This document shows, one piece after another, positions 22,082 to 32,585 of a DNA stretch of 64,000 nt (the first letter of the stretch is position 1; every line of letters starts with the position of its first letter). This stretch comes from Rhabditoides inermis (Eukaryota; Nematoda; Chromadorea; Rhabditida; Rhabditidae), in contig CAWZYM010000436.1 of the NCBI GenBank assembly GCA_963966185.1, forward strand, positions 1-64,000, read 5' to 3'. Made by a program: the position numbers and the translations under genes. The notes under the pieces were generated by a model. The model did not search any database and was not told where the DNA came from. It worked only from the letters and a program-made list of their open reading frames with translations.

Positions 22082-24947
22082 CACTTTCTATCTGACCATA
22101 ACATGTTTTCCAGTGATTTAGTTTTTAACGTTTTCAACGAAATCGTGATTTTACCAACAGAAACCACTGAGGAAATTGTCATTGTTCTTTCGATCCATAT
22201 TCATCCACAGGAGTGTCGTTAGAGCCACACTCTCGGATCCGAACCAAATTGATAGGATACCTTAGTTAGGACCCCAGACATCGATTTCTGGTGTTACTTT
22301 TTCCTACGCGCCATATACGTTTTCAGTACGAAAACGTACAGGGCTGGTTTTTCGCTACCTCATTCCACCTCTGGCAGTCAAAGACCGAGCCGTTGTGGCC
22401 TAGTGGTTAGCGCATCAGTCTGTCAGACCAGAGGCTGGAGTTCGAGTCCGTGCACTCGATTTTTGTTTTGCCAGCACTTTCTGCACTTTGCGTTTCTTGT
22501 TGATGGAGAAAACACAGATTACAAATTTTCACGCTTTGTTATTACTGTTTTCAAACTGAACGTTTCAGCCAACACAGTAAAGAAACACAAAACGCACTAT
22601 AGTTGAACGACATTGGAAGCCAATAGCAAACGGTAAAAAAAAACAATTTGTAGTTACAAACAGGTCGAAGCACTTCGCCACACAAAAAAACTTTCAAGTC
22701 CAAGTCCAGAAAGTATTGGCAAAACAAAAATCGTGTGCGCGGACTCGAACCCCAGCCTCTGGTCTGACAGACTGATGCGCTAACCACTAGGCCACAACGG
22801 CTCGGTCTTTGACCGCCAGAGGTGGAATAAGGTAGCAAAAAACCAGCCCTGTACGTTTTCGTACTGAAAACGTATATGGCGCGTAGGAAAAAGTAACACC
22901 AGAAATCGATGTCTGGGGTCCTAACTAAGATATCCTATTAATTTGGTTCGGATCCGAGAGTGTGGCTCTAACGACACTCCTTCAGACCCTGGTGGAGGCA
23001 GTGGCTACGTTCGCGGACCCGCACCCCGACCCCGAGACCACCAGGGACAAGTTCGCCGAGCACATGGAGGAGATCGGGGGACTGCACAGGTAGGAGACAC
23101 GCCCTTTCAGACCACGCCCACTCGAGGGATATCTGTATCTGCGTTTTGCGAACACCCTTAGCAACAGCAACAGTTATATTCTTTTCAGGGGTATTCTTCC
23201 TCACGTGAATCCTGAAAACTTCGAGCTACTCTTCAAGCTTGTGCCGGAAGTAGGTTTTTATTAGATTCCTGTAATTATTATCAAAAAAAGATAATAGCAA
23301 TCGAGGGATCACGCATTTTTGCAATCATAGCATTCGATTGTTTGATCTTCCCATACATTCCACGACTGACATATGAACAATGGAAAACAAAACACAACAA
23401 TAACTTAGAAATCTTGTTACTTAACGATCACATTACGTACGTTTCACAAGTCACATTTACGAGTTGATCAACTTGGAACTGTAATTGAGTGAATAAAAGA
23501 AGAAAAAAATCCAATTCTAATAAGAAATCATGGAATCTGATATAAATACTATAAATACAAATGATCCTTTTTTTAAACCCATAGGTGATCGTGGAAGTTG
23601 TGTCGGCCCGATCACCGACCGGACCACTGGCCGCGGCGGACCGACAGAGACTACTGGCCAGCTGGCAACAGGTCCGGAGAGAGAGAGAGAGAGGGGGGGG
23701 GGGGAGAGAGAGAGAGAGAGGGAGGGAGGGAGGGAGGGAGAGAGAGAGACCTTCTTCCTTCAGCTCTGCCTCTTCATGTCCCGTCACGTCGTCTCCGGTT
23801 GGGAGCGCCGCGTCGTCCCGCGAACTCCCAAGTTCCACAAAGCATACAGGTTCGAAGTGCGTGCACAGTTTGGTGATTCGTAAATTGTTAGGTTTACTTA
23901 GAGAATAAGTTGTTCGTGAGACATCGTTGTGATGACTAAAAACGAGTTAGTCGATAATATACACAAACAATGCTACATTTTCGATGATCAATACATTCTG
24001 CTAATCCCTATCTCCACAACAATTGAAATGTCTCATGCGTCTCATGAGACTCTCTTCATAATAACATACAACATTTGACTATGACGCATCGAAACAACAA
24101 AAGAAAACGAGTTACATAATGTAACATTTCCGAAATGCCTTGTTTGTCGTCACGCATTAGCACTTCTGCTATCTGCAATCGCGATTAGAATAGATTGCAA
24201 ATAGGAGATGTGTAATGTGTGGCAGTCCATTCTTGTAATACAAAAGAACTGCCTGCGTCACAAAATCAAGCAAAGCGCTCAACTGAAACATATCAGAATA
24301 GCATTCATAGAAATTTATTACAAAAGAGTGCGTTGCAGCGCTCTGAAGAGCGAGTATTCATGAAAGAATCGAGAAGTACTATTCAAATTCATATATAGGA
24401 ACGGATTAATGATCACTGTCTTTGTTCGCAGCTCTCTAAAGAGCAAGTATTCATACTTGAATTGTGGAATCACATGTTTCAATAAATCAAATGTTTATTA
24501 GTAATCGCGAACACGATTATGACAAAAGGAAATCACTCAAAAATCGTAAGAGAAAGGGATTGAAATAGTATGTACAGACGAGTGGGTCTGAACAGCGAGT
24601 AAGTATTCACACATTAATTCTAAACTTGTACTGACAAACGAGTGGATCCCTGTTTGTGTTGGCAGCGCTCTGAAGAGGGACAGTCTGGTGCCGCTGCCTC
24701 CCCTGCCGACTGCAATGCCCATCCTGCCCCCGGGAGCCGTCCCACACAACGACTCAAAAGAGGTACGCACACTCATTCGTCCTCTATTTATAGCTCAAAT
24801 TGTCTTCTTGAGAGCTCATTCACGTAGTGCGTTCCCCTCCTTCTCTTTACACCTGTACATCTTCTCTGACTCTAACAGATTCCGGACGACTCATATGAGC
24901 TTGAGCTCACTCGCGTAGCGGATAGGGGAGATCAGTTAGGGGATTAG
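20364..24947 (+). CDS. Globin with C-terminal extension, 9 exons
   Basis: Exons at 20364-20378, 20966-21081, 21926-22031, 22986-23089, 23189-23249, 23585-23671, 23764-23849, 24666-24762 and 24879-24947 join in phase into 246 residues. The fold is recognised from the spacing of FERLFNHRPQLMNLFNF (C helix/CD corner, CD1 Phe about 58), a TLVEAVATFAD helix, the proximal F8 His at about 113 in EEIGGLHRG, and a final helix containing LLASWQQ. No His lies at the distal E7 position, so haem ligation may be unusual or a non-His residue occupies E7. A 78-residue tail, Pro-rich with LPPLPTAMPILPPG, follows the globin core. Intron 2 starts with GC (AG|GCGAGT) rather than GT. Intron 3 holds a palindromic repeat ending 6 bp from the next exon. 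Role: oxygen or redox/ligand binding; oligomeric state unknown. The start could also use the acceptor at 20950, adding five residues. Confidence 0.8.
22041..22079. repeat. (CT)n microsatellite in globin intron 3
   Basis: CT run directly after the donor of the exon ending at 22031. Confidence 0.95.
22211..22979. mobile_element. Palindromic (foldback) element A with tRNA-like arms
   Basis: Arms at 22211-22492 and 22707-22979 are near-identical inverted copies (about 275-280 bp) around a 214-bp centre. Each arm carries a tRNA-like segment: GTGGCCTAGTGGTTAGCGC (box A-like) and GAGTTCGAGTCC (box B-like) at 22396-22459, and the inverse at 22737-22798. The element has no open frame of note. Its right end is followed by CTTCAG and globin exon 4. 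Confidence 0.85.
23683..23751. repeat. GA/GGGA microsatellite in globin intron
   Basis: Purine tract between globin exons 6 and 7, including a G-run at about 23693-23704. Confidence 0.95.
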
Positions 24948-25827
24948 GCCTGTGCATCTTTCATAATCTAAAACTCATGAGTGGTATATTTCTGCTGAAT
25001 GAGCCGGAGGATGAACATGGAGGAGAGGAAAGATGAGGAAAATCACTCTTTTCAGGAGGATCCGGAGCCGCCGTCGATGGTTCGCCGAGTGATTGCGCCG
25101 ATCGCCGCAGTAAGGAAGATGAAATAGTCGACGGTGACTTTTTAATAGAAAGAAATATGTAGTAACAGACTGTTGTACCGCTAAATATGTTTTCCTCCTC
25201 AATTTCAACATCAACCGTCGCTAGTGGGGACACATTTACCATTTAATTTAATTCTCACTTACTCATCAGTAAAGCGCTGTGCAATATCCAGACAATCCAG
25301 ACAACCAAATCCCGCGTTTTATGATTCATGATGAGCCAAGGCGATAATTATTGCTACATATTTTCGTGTACGTTACACATAATAAATACATGATTCTCAT
25401 AATTTCAGGTGTGAAGGCTATCGTTTTACACGACGTCCAAGTTGTGATCAGCGACATTCACGCGAAATCGTGACACGCCACTGAACTATTGATTTATTAC
25501 ATACATATTGATTAATATTTACTACATTGATTGCATTGATTCATTGGTATTGTGAGTTACCACGACATGTATAAATCATCTATTATATAAAAAAAATACT
25601 TGTGTTTCGTGTTTCCTTCCGTGGCAATATGTATATGACAACAATTCGAGATTTCAGATTGCATAACTAGAAAAGAAACGAGAAATACGAAGTATCTGGA
25701 AAATGTCTTTTCGGGCGTTGTTTCTCAACTGACAAACAAGTACAAACCAAATCTTTACTAAAAGGCTTTCAAGATCAAATAAATACACATTCAGCACACT
25801 TTTACTTTCTTTCTTTGAAGCAAATCT
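24948..25827. other. Intergenic region downstream of globin
   Basis: AT-rich DNA. No exon, RNA gene or transposon end recognised. Confidence 0.5.
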
Positions 25828-26160
25828 TTGAAAGCTTTTGGTATGTGTTTAGAAACAACAAAGGAATACGGAACGCAAGATAGTCGTTTCAAAGTCAGCT
25901 TCGAAATAGCGCTCGTGAATTTCAGCGTAAAAGTGGGAAAGGTGGATGAGAAAGAGGCAAAGCTAATGGGAACGACAGACGAGAGAGGGATTCTGGAGAC
26001 AGAAGACACCATCTTGGTCGCTGTCCCCGTTGGGAAATCGTGTGCCGAAGACGTTTTCTCGGGAGGAGATTCGATAGACTGCAGCATACACGAAAAAAAC
26101 GCGAAGAAACAGCTGCTCGAAGGGAGTTTACTGAAACTGAATTCGTATTATCATGTTTAA
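25828..26160 (+). CDS. Small single-exon reading frame, unrecognised
   Basis: An intronless frame of 110 residues with non-repetitive composition (RFKVSFEIALVNFSVKVGKV, then a Glu/Asp/Thr-rich middle, Cys at three positions, end LLKLNSYYHV). No signal peptide or helix is evident and I recognise no family. It could be a real small gene, an exon of a larger one, or a remnant of a repeat. Confidence is low because no splice or promoter signal supports it. Confidence 0.3.
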   Translation: MKAFGMCLETTKEYGTQDSRFKVSFEIALVNFSVKVGKVDEKEAKLMGTTDERGILETEDTILVAVPVGKSCAEDVFSGGDSIDCSIHEKNAKKQLLEGSLLKLNSYYHV

Positions 26161-26634
26161 CGTCTTTGAATTTCTGAAGTTTGCACAATTAAATCACCCA
26201 TATCTCATATCTTATTAAGTCAAATGAATTTGAATTGAATAGAGGCCGCGCGGACTACTTTGGAAGTTTGGGAAACCTTGAGACAAACTTGAGAAAAATA
26301 AAAATGGAGCTTTTGTGCAAATTCAAAGTTTGAAACGTCAATAGGAAGCTAAAACCTTCTGTGAAGAGAGGTGCTTCGTGAAGAGAGTAGTTCGGCGGTT
26401 CGATGGTGACGTCTATGCACTACGGAAGCGAAAGAGAGTGTCAGGGAAGCCATCAGAAGTAGTGTGAGCCGTATCATGTCTGTGGAATCGCCTCCGACCA
26501 GGTGTTATATAGCGGGTCTCCTAATTCGACTCAATCTGAGCTGAAGCTTGCTCCGCCCCAGGATTTGACTGGATTTTCTTATTGTAATATACCGTTTGCC
26601 GAGCTTCCCGAAATTCCCAGCTAGGTAGTAGGAG

Positions 26635-26949
26635 TTGAGCCGATCCTTGATGCTCGAGACGGAAATCTCGAAATCCGATAATCGTGTCGCGTCGGCTTTC
26701 TTGCGAAAAAAATCAAGAAGAGTTAAAATTAAAACTACAGAGGATGTAGCTAGAAAAATTGGAAACGTCACAAAATTTCCACTGTCCATTTTTCGAAATT
26801 ATTTTCCCGAAATTGCGCAAGATTTGCTGATGTTCGAAGATGAAATAAGCATAGTCTTGCTCTCGGTTGACGCAATTACTCAACTAATACGCACGCACGA
26901 ATTCAAGCAATTAAAAAGTGTTTATTTTCGACACACGAGTCGCAATTAA
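26635..26949 (+). CDS. Small single-exon reading frame, unrecognised
   Basis: A 104-residue frame with a basic N-terminal part (LRKKSRRVKIKTTED) and a helical, leucine-rich end (EISIVLLSVDAITQLI). The opposite strand is also open over much of it (26505-26789), so the coding strand is unsure. No homology recognised. Confidence 0.2.
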   Translation: MSRSLMLETEISKSDNRVASAFLRKKSRRVKIKTTEDVARKIGNVTKFPLSIFRNYFPEIAQDLLMFEDEISIVLLSVDAITQLIRTHEFKQLKSVYFRHTSRN

Positions 26950-27239
26950 TGATCGATTTTGTGTCTTGATTTCTGTGTGCGGAGTGCGGATACTGTTTAC
27001 TGCTGTTTACACAGGCGTAATGTATAAAGTAATTACAAGTTTGGTAGTAGCTCATCTCGTTTTACCCCGCCCCACATAATCGTATTATCACTCTAACGTC
27101 TTTGGTTTTATTGCAAGCCCAATTAAGTCACCAATATATGCGATAAATGGAATTTAATTGAATTGAATCATGATTCATAAACACACACGTATTTTTTTTA
27201 CCACACATACAACATGATGACACTTTGATCTCTTATTGG

Positions 27240-27244
27240 GCGCG

Positions 27245-27282
<38 letters not shown>

Positions 27283-27285
27283 AGT
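27240..27285. repeat. Compound (CG)n(GA)n microsatellite
   Basis: Alternating CG followed directly by GA. The alternating CG part is a Z-DNA-prone sequence. It lies about 95-140 bp upstream of the weak small frame at 27378. Confidence 0.95.
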
Positions 27286-27377
27286 AGTGAGATACACTGA
27301 TGTTGATCTATTGGACTGTTTGGGGCGGGGGCAAAGGCATGCGATTCATACAGTTGTAGTTGTAACCCATTCCCCCT

Positions 27378-27567
27378 ATGGCTTTCATCAAGTTGAAGCG
27401 CGCGCGAAGCTGCAATGCGCTCGGTGAGTCCACTGATTCTTTCATTTTACCACTAATGAGTCACACCACGAGTCTAAACAACGTGTTTCACAGTATTGAA
27501 AAACACTCATCGGACAATCGGTCGATACTCGAATTCGCGACCACAGCAGCCTATTGCGCCTACTTGA
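27378..27567 (+). CDS. Possible 39-residue two-exon gene
   Basis: Exon 27378-27423 ends in CTCG|gtgagt and joins in phase to exon 27494-27567 after TTTCACAG, giving MAFIKLKRARSCNAL and a second basic, Arg/Pro-rich part ending in TGA. The length is that of a small basic (for example mitochondrial) protein, but nothing is recognised. Further downstream frames (27600-27885) could belong to the same transcript. Confidence 0.22.
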
Positions 27568-28619
27568 ACATGGGTAAAATGAAAGCGAAGCACTCGCGCG
27601 GACGGAGCTTTCACGTCGACTTTCCGCAAGACTTTAGAGAAAGTCGGAGATGAACTTCCTGCAAATGTCATGGATAGCTGTTCCAGAGTCGTATCCGGGC
27701 GTGTCTTTCGGACTAGCGAGCAGCATCTCTTCCCTCAGTCAAATGAGTGGAGCAACTGCATTGGGAAGGGTGAGTTCACAAGGTGCAGGATGAAGGTGAA
27801 TGACATTTTCCAGGATCCCTTCGTCAATATTTCCCCGTTTCCGCAGCACTCTTCTCCGGCTGCCGCACCCACTCACAAACAGTAAGAAATTATGAATTCC
27901 ATTTTCATTTCATATTTGCCTTTATTACAACATTTTTACGCTGTTGATCGGAAGATTAGCCCGCAATCTGTGTAAGCGCTTTTCTCTAGTGATCTGTTCT
28001 GTAGTGAGCGTCGATGACAAATAGGCCTAAAGAAAGGGAAACTGTCAATCATGAATGTCGTATGACTATTTATGATTTTATGGCCTCGTATGTATGGACT
28101 TTCTGCAGTCTTCACTAAACAGTGAAAATGTGTGTCGATTATCGGAAAGCGATTACATCTCTCCAGCTCGTTAAAAACATGATTAATCATGCGCAGTTGA
28201 ACCGTTTACCTACCTTGAACCAGCAGCGAATTGCGAGCAATGATGAAACGCAGTACGCAAAGAAAACTAGGCAAACGCGTTTGGGGAGTTATTGTTATGT
28301 ACTCGAGACTGTTTTTTTTTGTTTTCTGCAATTTTCTCGACAGTCTAATAAAACGATGATACAACTTCAAACTCCTTTCCTTTCTCTGCTAGCGCGCGAT
28401 CGCGTGCCTTTCCCTGTTATTCCCCCGACCCCTGAACAATGCTGTGCGGCGGAGGACACTAACCGGACTGGTACTCGATTTTGCTACTCTCTACATCTAC
28501 GGCATTGAGACTGGAGAGGAATCCTCGAAGACGATGAAACTCTCGGAGACGTCTCTTCGCGATCGATCGTTGAAGCCCGGATCTTCCGCCGCCGAGATCG
28601 AAACTTTTCCAGAAGCCGC

Positions 28620-28792
28620 AAGCAGGGGATGACAAGCACCACCAACAGCACGCACGCATCCACGGGACTACCAAAATCCGTGTTATTGGGACTCGCAGTA
28701 GGCGTTGCATTTCTGTATTTTACTGTAACCCACATAATTGTAATGTGCTATTTGATTCGAGATAAATATTCTGACTTCTGACATTTTTAATA
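28620..28792 (+). repeat. Dispersed repeat R1, copy near ORAI
   Basis: Matches 9450-9612 over most of its length and ends with the common TTGATTCGAGATAAATATTC block. Confidence 0.75.
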
Positions 28793-28910
28793 AATATAAA
28801 ATACAAAGAAAATATATAAAGAAACGAAGACGAGTTTCGAAATTCTGTTTGCGTCAAAAAAAATTGGTGAAAAAAACCCGAACATGTTTGTTTCAACTTT
28901 TGCATCATTT

Positions 28911-29186
28911 TTAAAGAAGAACTCCGGGGAAAACAGGAATGCCGGTCAATAGGGGCAAAATGATACTTAGGAACACGATTCTGGCAATGAAAATTCTGAG
29001 AGGCTTCGAAAAGTTACGTTTTTGAATTATTTATTACGATTCCTTTGTCCGAATATCCTAATTGGACGAGGGCGGAGCCTCACTCCGCTGCCCACCGCTG
29101 CCGTACTCGCGGTTTCCCGCCAAAATCTGGTTCCGGGCGCGCTAATGTTTTGGGCCGGTGACTCTTTCCCCGGAGTTCTTCTTTAA
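28911..29186. mobile_element. piggyBac-type MITE with TTAA target duplication
   Basis: TTAA at 28911-28914 and 29183-29186 flank an 18-bp perfect terminal inverted repeat, AGAAGAACTCCGGGGAAA at the left and its reverse complement at the right. The 268-bp inside has no transposase frame. TTAA duplication plus short TIRs is the hallmark of the piggyBac superfamily, so this is a non-autonomous element moved by such a transposase. Confidence 0.85.
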
Positions 29187-29202
29187 TTGATTTGCGTGAC
29201 AG

Positions 29203-29316
29203 GATCCGCGGGGAACTGGACGTAAGCGAGAAGTACGCGTACGACCTCAGTAAGGCACAGCTCAAGGCTACCACCAGGAACTCGGCACTACTCGCCGGGT
29301 TCGCCATGGTGGGGGC

Positions 29317-29359
<43 letters not shown>

Positions 29360-31415
29360 GCCCCTCTCCTTCTCCCCCCTCTCACTAACTCACTCTCTCT
29401 GTGTTTCCCTCTGTATTTCTTCCCCCCTCTCTCACTATCTGTGTCTTTCTCTTTCTCTCTCTCTCCCCGCTCCTCCCTCTCGCTTCCTCTCTCCCTCCCC
29501 CTCTCTTTCTCTATGCATCTCTATCTCTTCCCTCCCCTCTCTTTTTTCCTTCTCTCTCTTCTCTCCCCTTCCCCCTCTCTCCTTCTCTCTCTCTCTCCCT
29601 CCTCTCTATCTCTCCCCCCCCCTTTCCCCCCCCTCTCTCTCACTCGCTCCCCCCTCTCTGCCCCTCTCTCTCTCTCCCCCCTCTCTCCCCCCCCTCTCTC
29701 TCGTAAATTGTCCTCTTAGGTAGCGTTGATCGAGCTGCAGTACGACGAGACGACTCCGCACGCGCAGTTCATCGTACTCGGTATTCTTGAACGATTTCCA
29801 ATTTGTAATTTGTGATATGCCGCACACAAGAACAGCGATGCAACTACATATAGGGTATCCCCCACTTTCACGGTACGGCAATTCTCGGCGGTCGGTCAGA
29901 CAGACGAGAAATGACGAGGAATTTATGCATAAACATGGTCATTACAAGGTTTTCGTGGAATAACTCCGTTCAAAATTGGAAATTCAAAAAAGCCCACGAC
30001 AATGTCTTCTTATGTGTCTTCCGGACGTGGTGTGCAAGTTTGGTGCATGTTTGGTTCAGTTGAAACCAAGTTATTAAAATTTCTAAAGTTTTCACGTTGG
30101 AAAACGATCGTTTTGACCACTTTATTGATCATAAATCACTTAGTTTTTGGGATATCGTAAAAAGCCCACGACAATCGATGGGCCGTATGCAGACCTACAC
30201 ACCCTGAAAATTTCATAAAATTCTGAAATGTCTGAACGGAGTTATAAGCCTTGGAAGATGCTCCGATCTGCTTCATTTGACTAGATCGGAGCATCTTCCA
30301 GGACCCTGATTTCCATAAAATCAGACCGCCAAGCGCGCGAATCGCGGGGTCGAATGGTCTTGCGTAAACCGATTGCGCTGCTAGATGAGGTGAAATCATG
30401 TCTAGAAATATGCGATGAGATGGTTGCCGTACCGTGAACCGGGGGGATACCCTATAATGCCCACTGCCTAGAGGTGGCAAGTGGCGAGGGAGAATGGCAG
30501 ACGAACCGAGAGTACAAGAGACAACCACTGGGCAAAATAAAGATTGCAACTGCATAGTAGAATTGGTGGACGCTCACCCTCCCTCCTCCAGGTGTCGTCA
30601 CCACCCTTCTCGTCTCGGTGCACCTGCTTGCCCTGATGATGTCGACCTGCATCCTGCCCCACATGGAGGCCACCGGGTGCACACTCGACTCGCCTCATAT
30701 CAGACTCAAGTCAGTTCACGAAGTATTATGATCTGTGATACGGAGCCGGCTATGTAATGCCAGCACAGAGATACCAACGTAATTTTGGGGAACGTACATT
30801 AAATGAGTAACACGTGAATGGTGAGTGCTAGAATGGACGGCAATGAACATGGTGGGAAGTGGACCAAAAACAAAAGAAAGGTGTTTGCAGGTTCTACATC
30901 GAGCTCTCGTGGTTCTTCTCCACCTGCGTGGGCCTTCTGCTGTTCCTCATCGAAATCGGCGTCATCTACTTTGTCAAGTTTCACGCGGTCCACTATGACG
31001 CGGCCGCATATGTCACAACTGCTATGTTGAGTGAGTATTATTTAGATGGTCTGTCTCTTCGGAAACCTTTTTTTTTTCGCAAACCAAGTGGGACGCGGGT
31101 GTCATTGAAAGTAGTTGTGAGTAGAGTTGGAAGAAGTTTTTCAAGAGTTTTTGGAAGACATTTAACGAGAAAAGAACTGACCGCTACTTTTCTGCATTCA
31201 AATTCCACCCCCTTTCAGTCCCCATTGTGATCGCGTTCATTGTGATCTCGTATTTGATCCACAAGAATCGCGTCGCCCACTCGATTGGACGATTTCACGA
31301 CAAGGTAACGTTTCATTAATAAATGTTATTTCAATAAAAAAAAATTCAGGTAGATTCTATCAAGCACTTCTTCGAAGACGGGCGAACGAAGATCTCACCT
31401 ATCAAAGTGGTATGA
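29203..31415 (+). CDS. orai: ORAI store-operated calcium channel, copy 1 (N-terminal exon not found)
   Basis: ORAI forms the hexameric plasma-membrane CRAC channel gated by STIM after ER calcium loss. Exons at 29203-29308, 29720-29780, 30592-30709, 30891-31030, 31219-31304 and 31350-31415 join in phase. The first begins at phase 2, so an upstream exon with the start codon is missing from this model. Visible: LSKAQLKAT before TM1; RNSALLAGFAM with the equivalent of human Arg91; pore filter ALIELQYDE, with the equivalents of Glu106 and Asp110; TM2 TLLVSVHLLALMMSTCILP; TM3 LLLFLIEIGVIYFVKF with the Glu190 equivalent; TM4 with the Pro245 equivalent (AMLIPIVIAFIVIS). C-terminal helix is short. Intron 2 holds a 608-bp TIR element and intron 4 a GGTCTGTCTCTTC-type MITE. 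A tandem paralogue follows 1.2 kb downstream. Confidence 0.9.
29323..29702. repeat. CT-rich simple repeat filling ORAI copy 1 intron 1
   Basis: About 380 bp of imperfect CT/CCCCTCT, nearly the whole intron between 29308 and 29720. Reading frames through it are Ser/Leu/Pro artefacts. Confidence 0.95.
29849..30456. mobile_element. ~600-bp TIR element in ORAI copy 1 intron 2
   Basis: Termini TATAGGGTATCCCCC... and the inverse GGGGGGATACCCTATA, continuing to CACGGTACGGCA, give imperfect inverted repeats of about 38 bp. The 608-bp element contains inverted words such as the TTGTCGTGGGCTTTTT-type pairs around 29990 and 30165. A relative of similar size is at 59662-60260 and a right-end fragment at about 33020-33278. 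Non-autonomous; termini beginning TA suggest a TA target site. Confidence 0.75.
31046..31184. mobile_element. MITE with GGTCTGTCTCTTCGG terminus in ORAI intron
   Basis: Begins GGTCTGTCTCTTC and ends GAACTGACCGC; imperfect relative of the 4398-4470 family, about 139 bp, lying between ORAI copy 1 exons ending 31030 and starting 31219. Confidence 0.5.
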
Positions 31416-31916
31416 GCGAGAACAACTATAACTTGTATAGTGTGTTGTGTTGTAAATATAATTAATAAACTGTTTGCCTTGTCGATTTTATGATAACACT
31501 TTTACCTGGACATGCCGGGAATAGCAGAGCGTTTGTGAAAAATCTCTTTGATCCGTGTTATCTTATCGAAGTGTCGCCACATTTTCGATTGATCTGTTTA
31601 TGGAGTGTGCGAATTTCGCGCGCTCCCACCGCGATTACGTATTAAAAATTTGCCGTGTTCATTCGAGCCTATCTTTTGTTTTCATCCGTGTTTTCTTGGG
31701 AGCAGTGTTCGTTTATCTGATGACGCGTATGTGGCATGTGGTTCCCTATTTTGATCCAGTTTCACGACAGTTTTCAAACGTTTGAACTGCTGTGCTTATT
31801 ATTTCTCTCGTCAGCTGCGAAGCCAACACGGGTCAGTATTTGGTCAATCTTCAATGTGCGCGTTTTCACGCGATGTGATGCACGCGTTGTTTAGCGAGTT
31901 GATGAGAGAGAGAGAT

Positions 31917-31961
<45 letters not shown>

Positions 31962-32585
31962 GATGAGATCGTTGTTGTGATTTTTGATCGGGTCATCTCA
32001 GAATATCCGTCAAAAGCGAGATTCGTACGATCACAAGAATAGTGTTGATCCACAACACATCAAGAACGATTGCGCTCCTATGTTGGCAATCATTTATTTG
32101 CGTATGTACATCATAACGGTACGCTCTTGATCAGTTCATCGTTTGATTGTCTCACTCTGATTTCATTCCGTTTCATCTCGCTGGATCTCACGCAGTAATG
32201 CTGGAATTCCCGGCTATTGATCACGATCACGACGCGTATTTGCGGCCATAAAAGGCATTGATACCACGCGGAAAGTGTGCTAACCTGAACAGCTTTCACT
32301 TCGCTGTTCGATGTGATGTGTTTTCGATTGTTCTGTAAAATGGCTAATCTCTCATTCGCACAGCGATAATCTCCCGATTTCACGCGTTCCGATCATAGTG
32401 AGTCAATCAGCAATCACTGATAAGAGCGCTCAATGAGCTCTCCCGCCGAGAAAGGATGTATATGCTGACGTGTCATGTGAATTTTTACTACTTTCGAGAG
32501 ATTTTTAACGATGCTTTTATGATGCACTATGATCTGCGCAAATCTTGATGATAACACCTTCCGAGATTAGCGTTCCTCCATTGCT
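31416..32585. other. Spacer between the two ORAI genes
   Basis: About 1.2 kb with a (GA)n run at 31907-31956. No exon recognised. It should hold the promoter of ORAI copy 2 if that gene is transcribed independently. Confidence 0.5.

Noticed and set aside
22391..22462. tRNA genes at this and other tRNA-like loci (7.0, 39.9, 46.4, 48.1, 48.6, 56.4, 56.9 kb)
   Set aside because: Box A- and B-like words are present, but no seven-bp acceptor stem pairing was found, and several lie inside inverted-repeat elements. tRNA-derived repeats are preferred.
27378..27885. A single longer gene joining all small frames in this stretch
   Set aside because: The frames overlap in different phases and no consistent set of splice sites links them; only the first two-exon piece is listed, at low confidence.
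30136..30555. 139-residue - strand frame
   Set aside because: It runs through the TIR element in the ORAI intron and over the exon 3 acceptor; no protein-like features.
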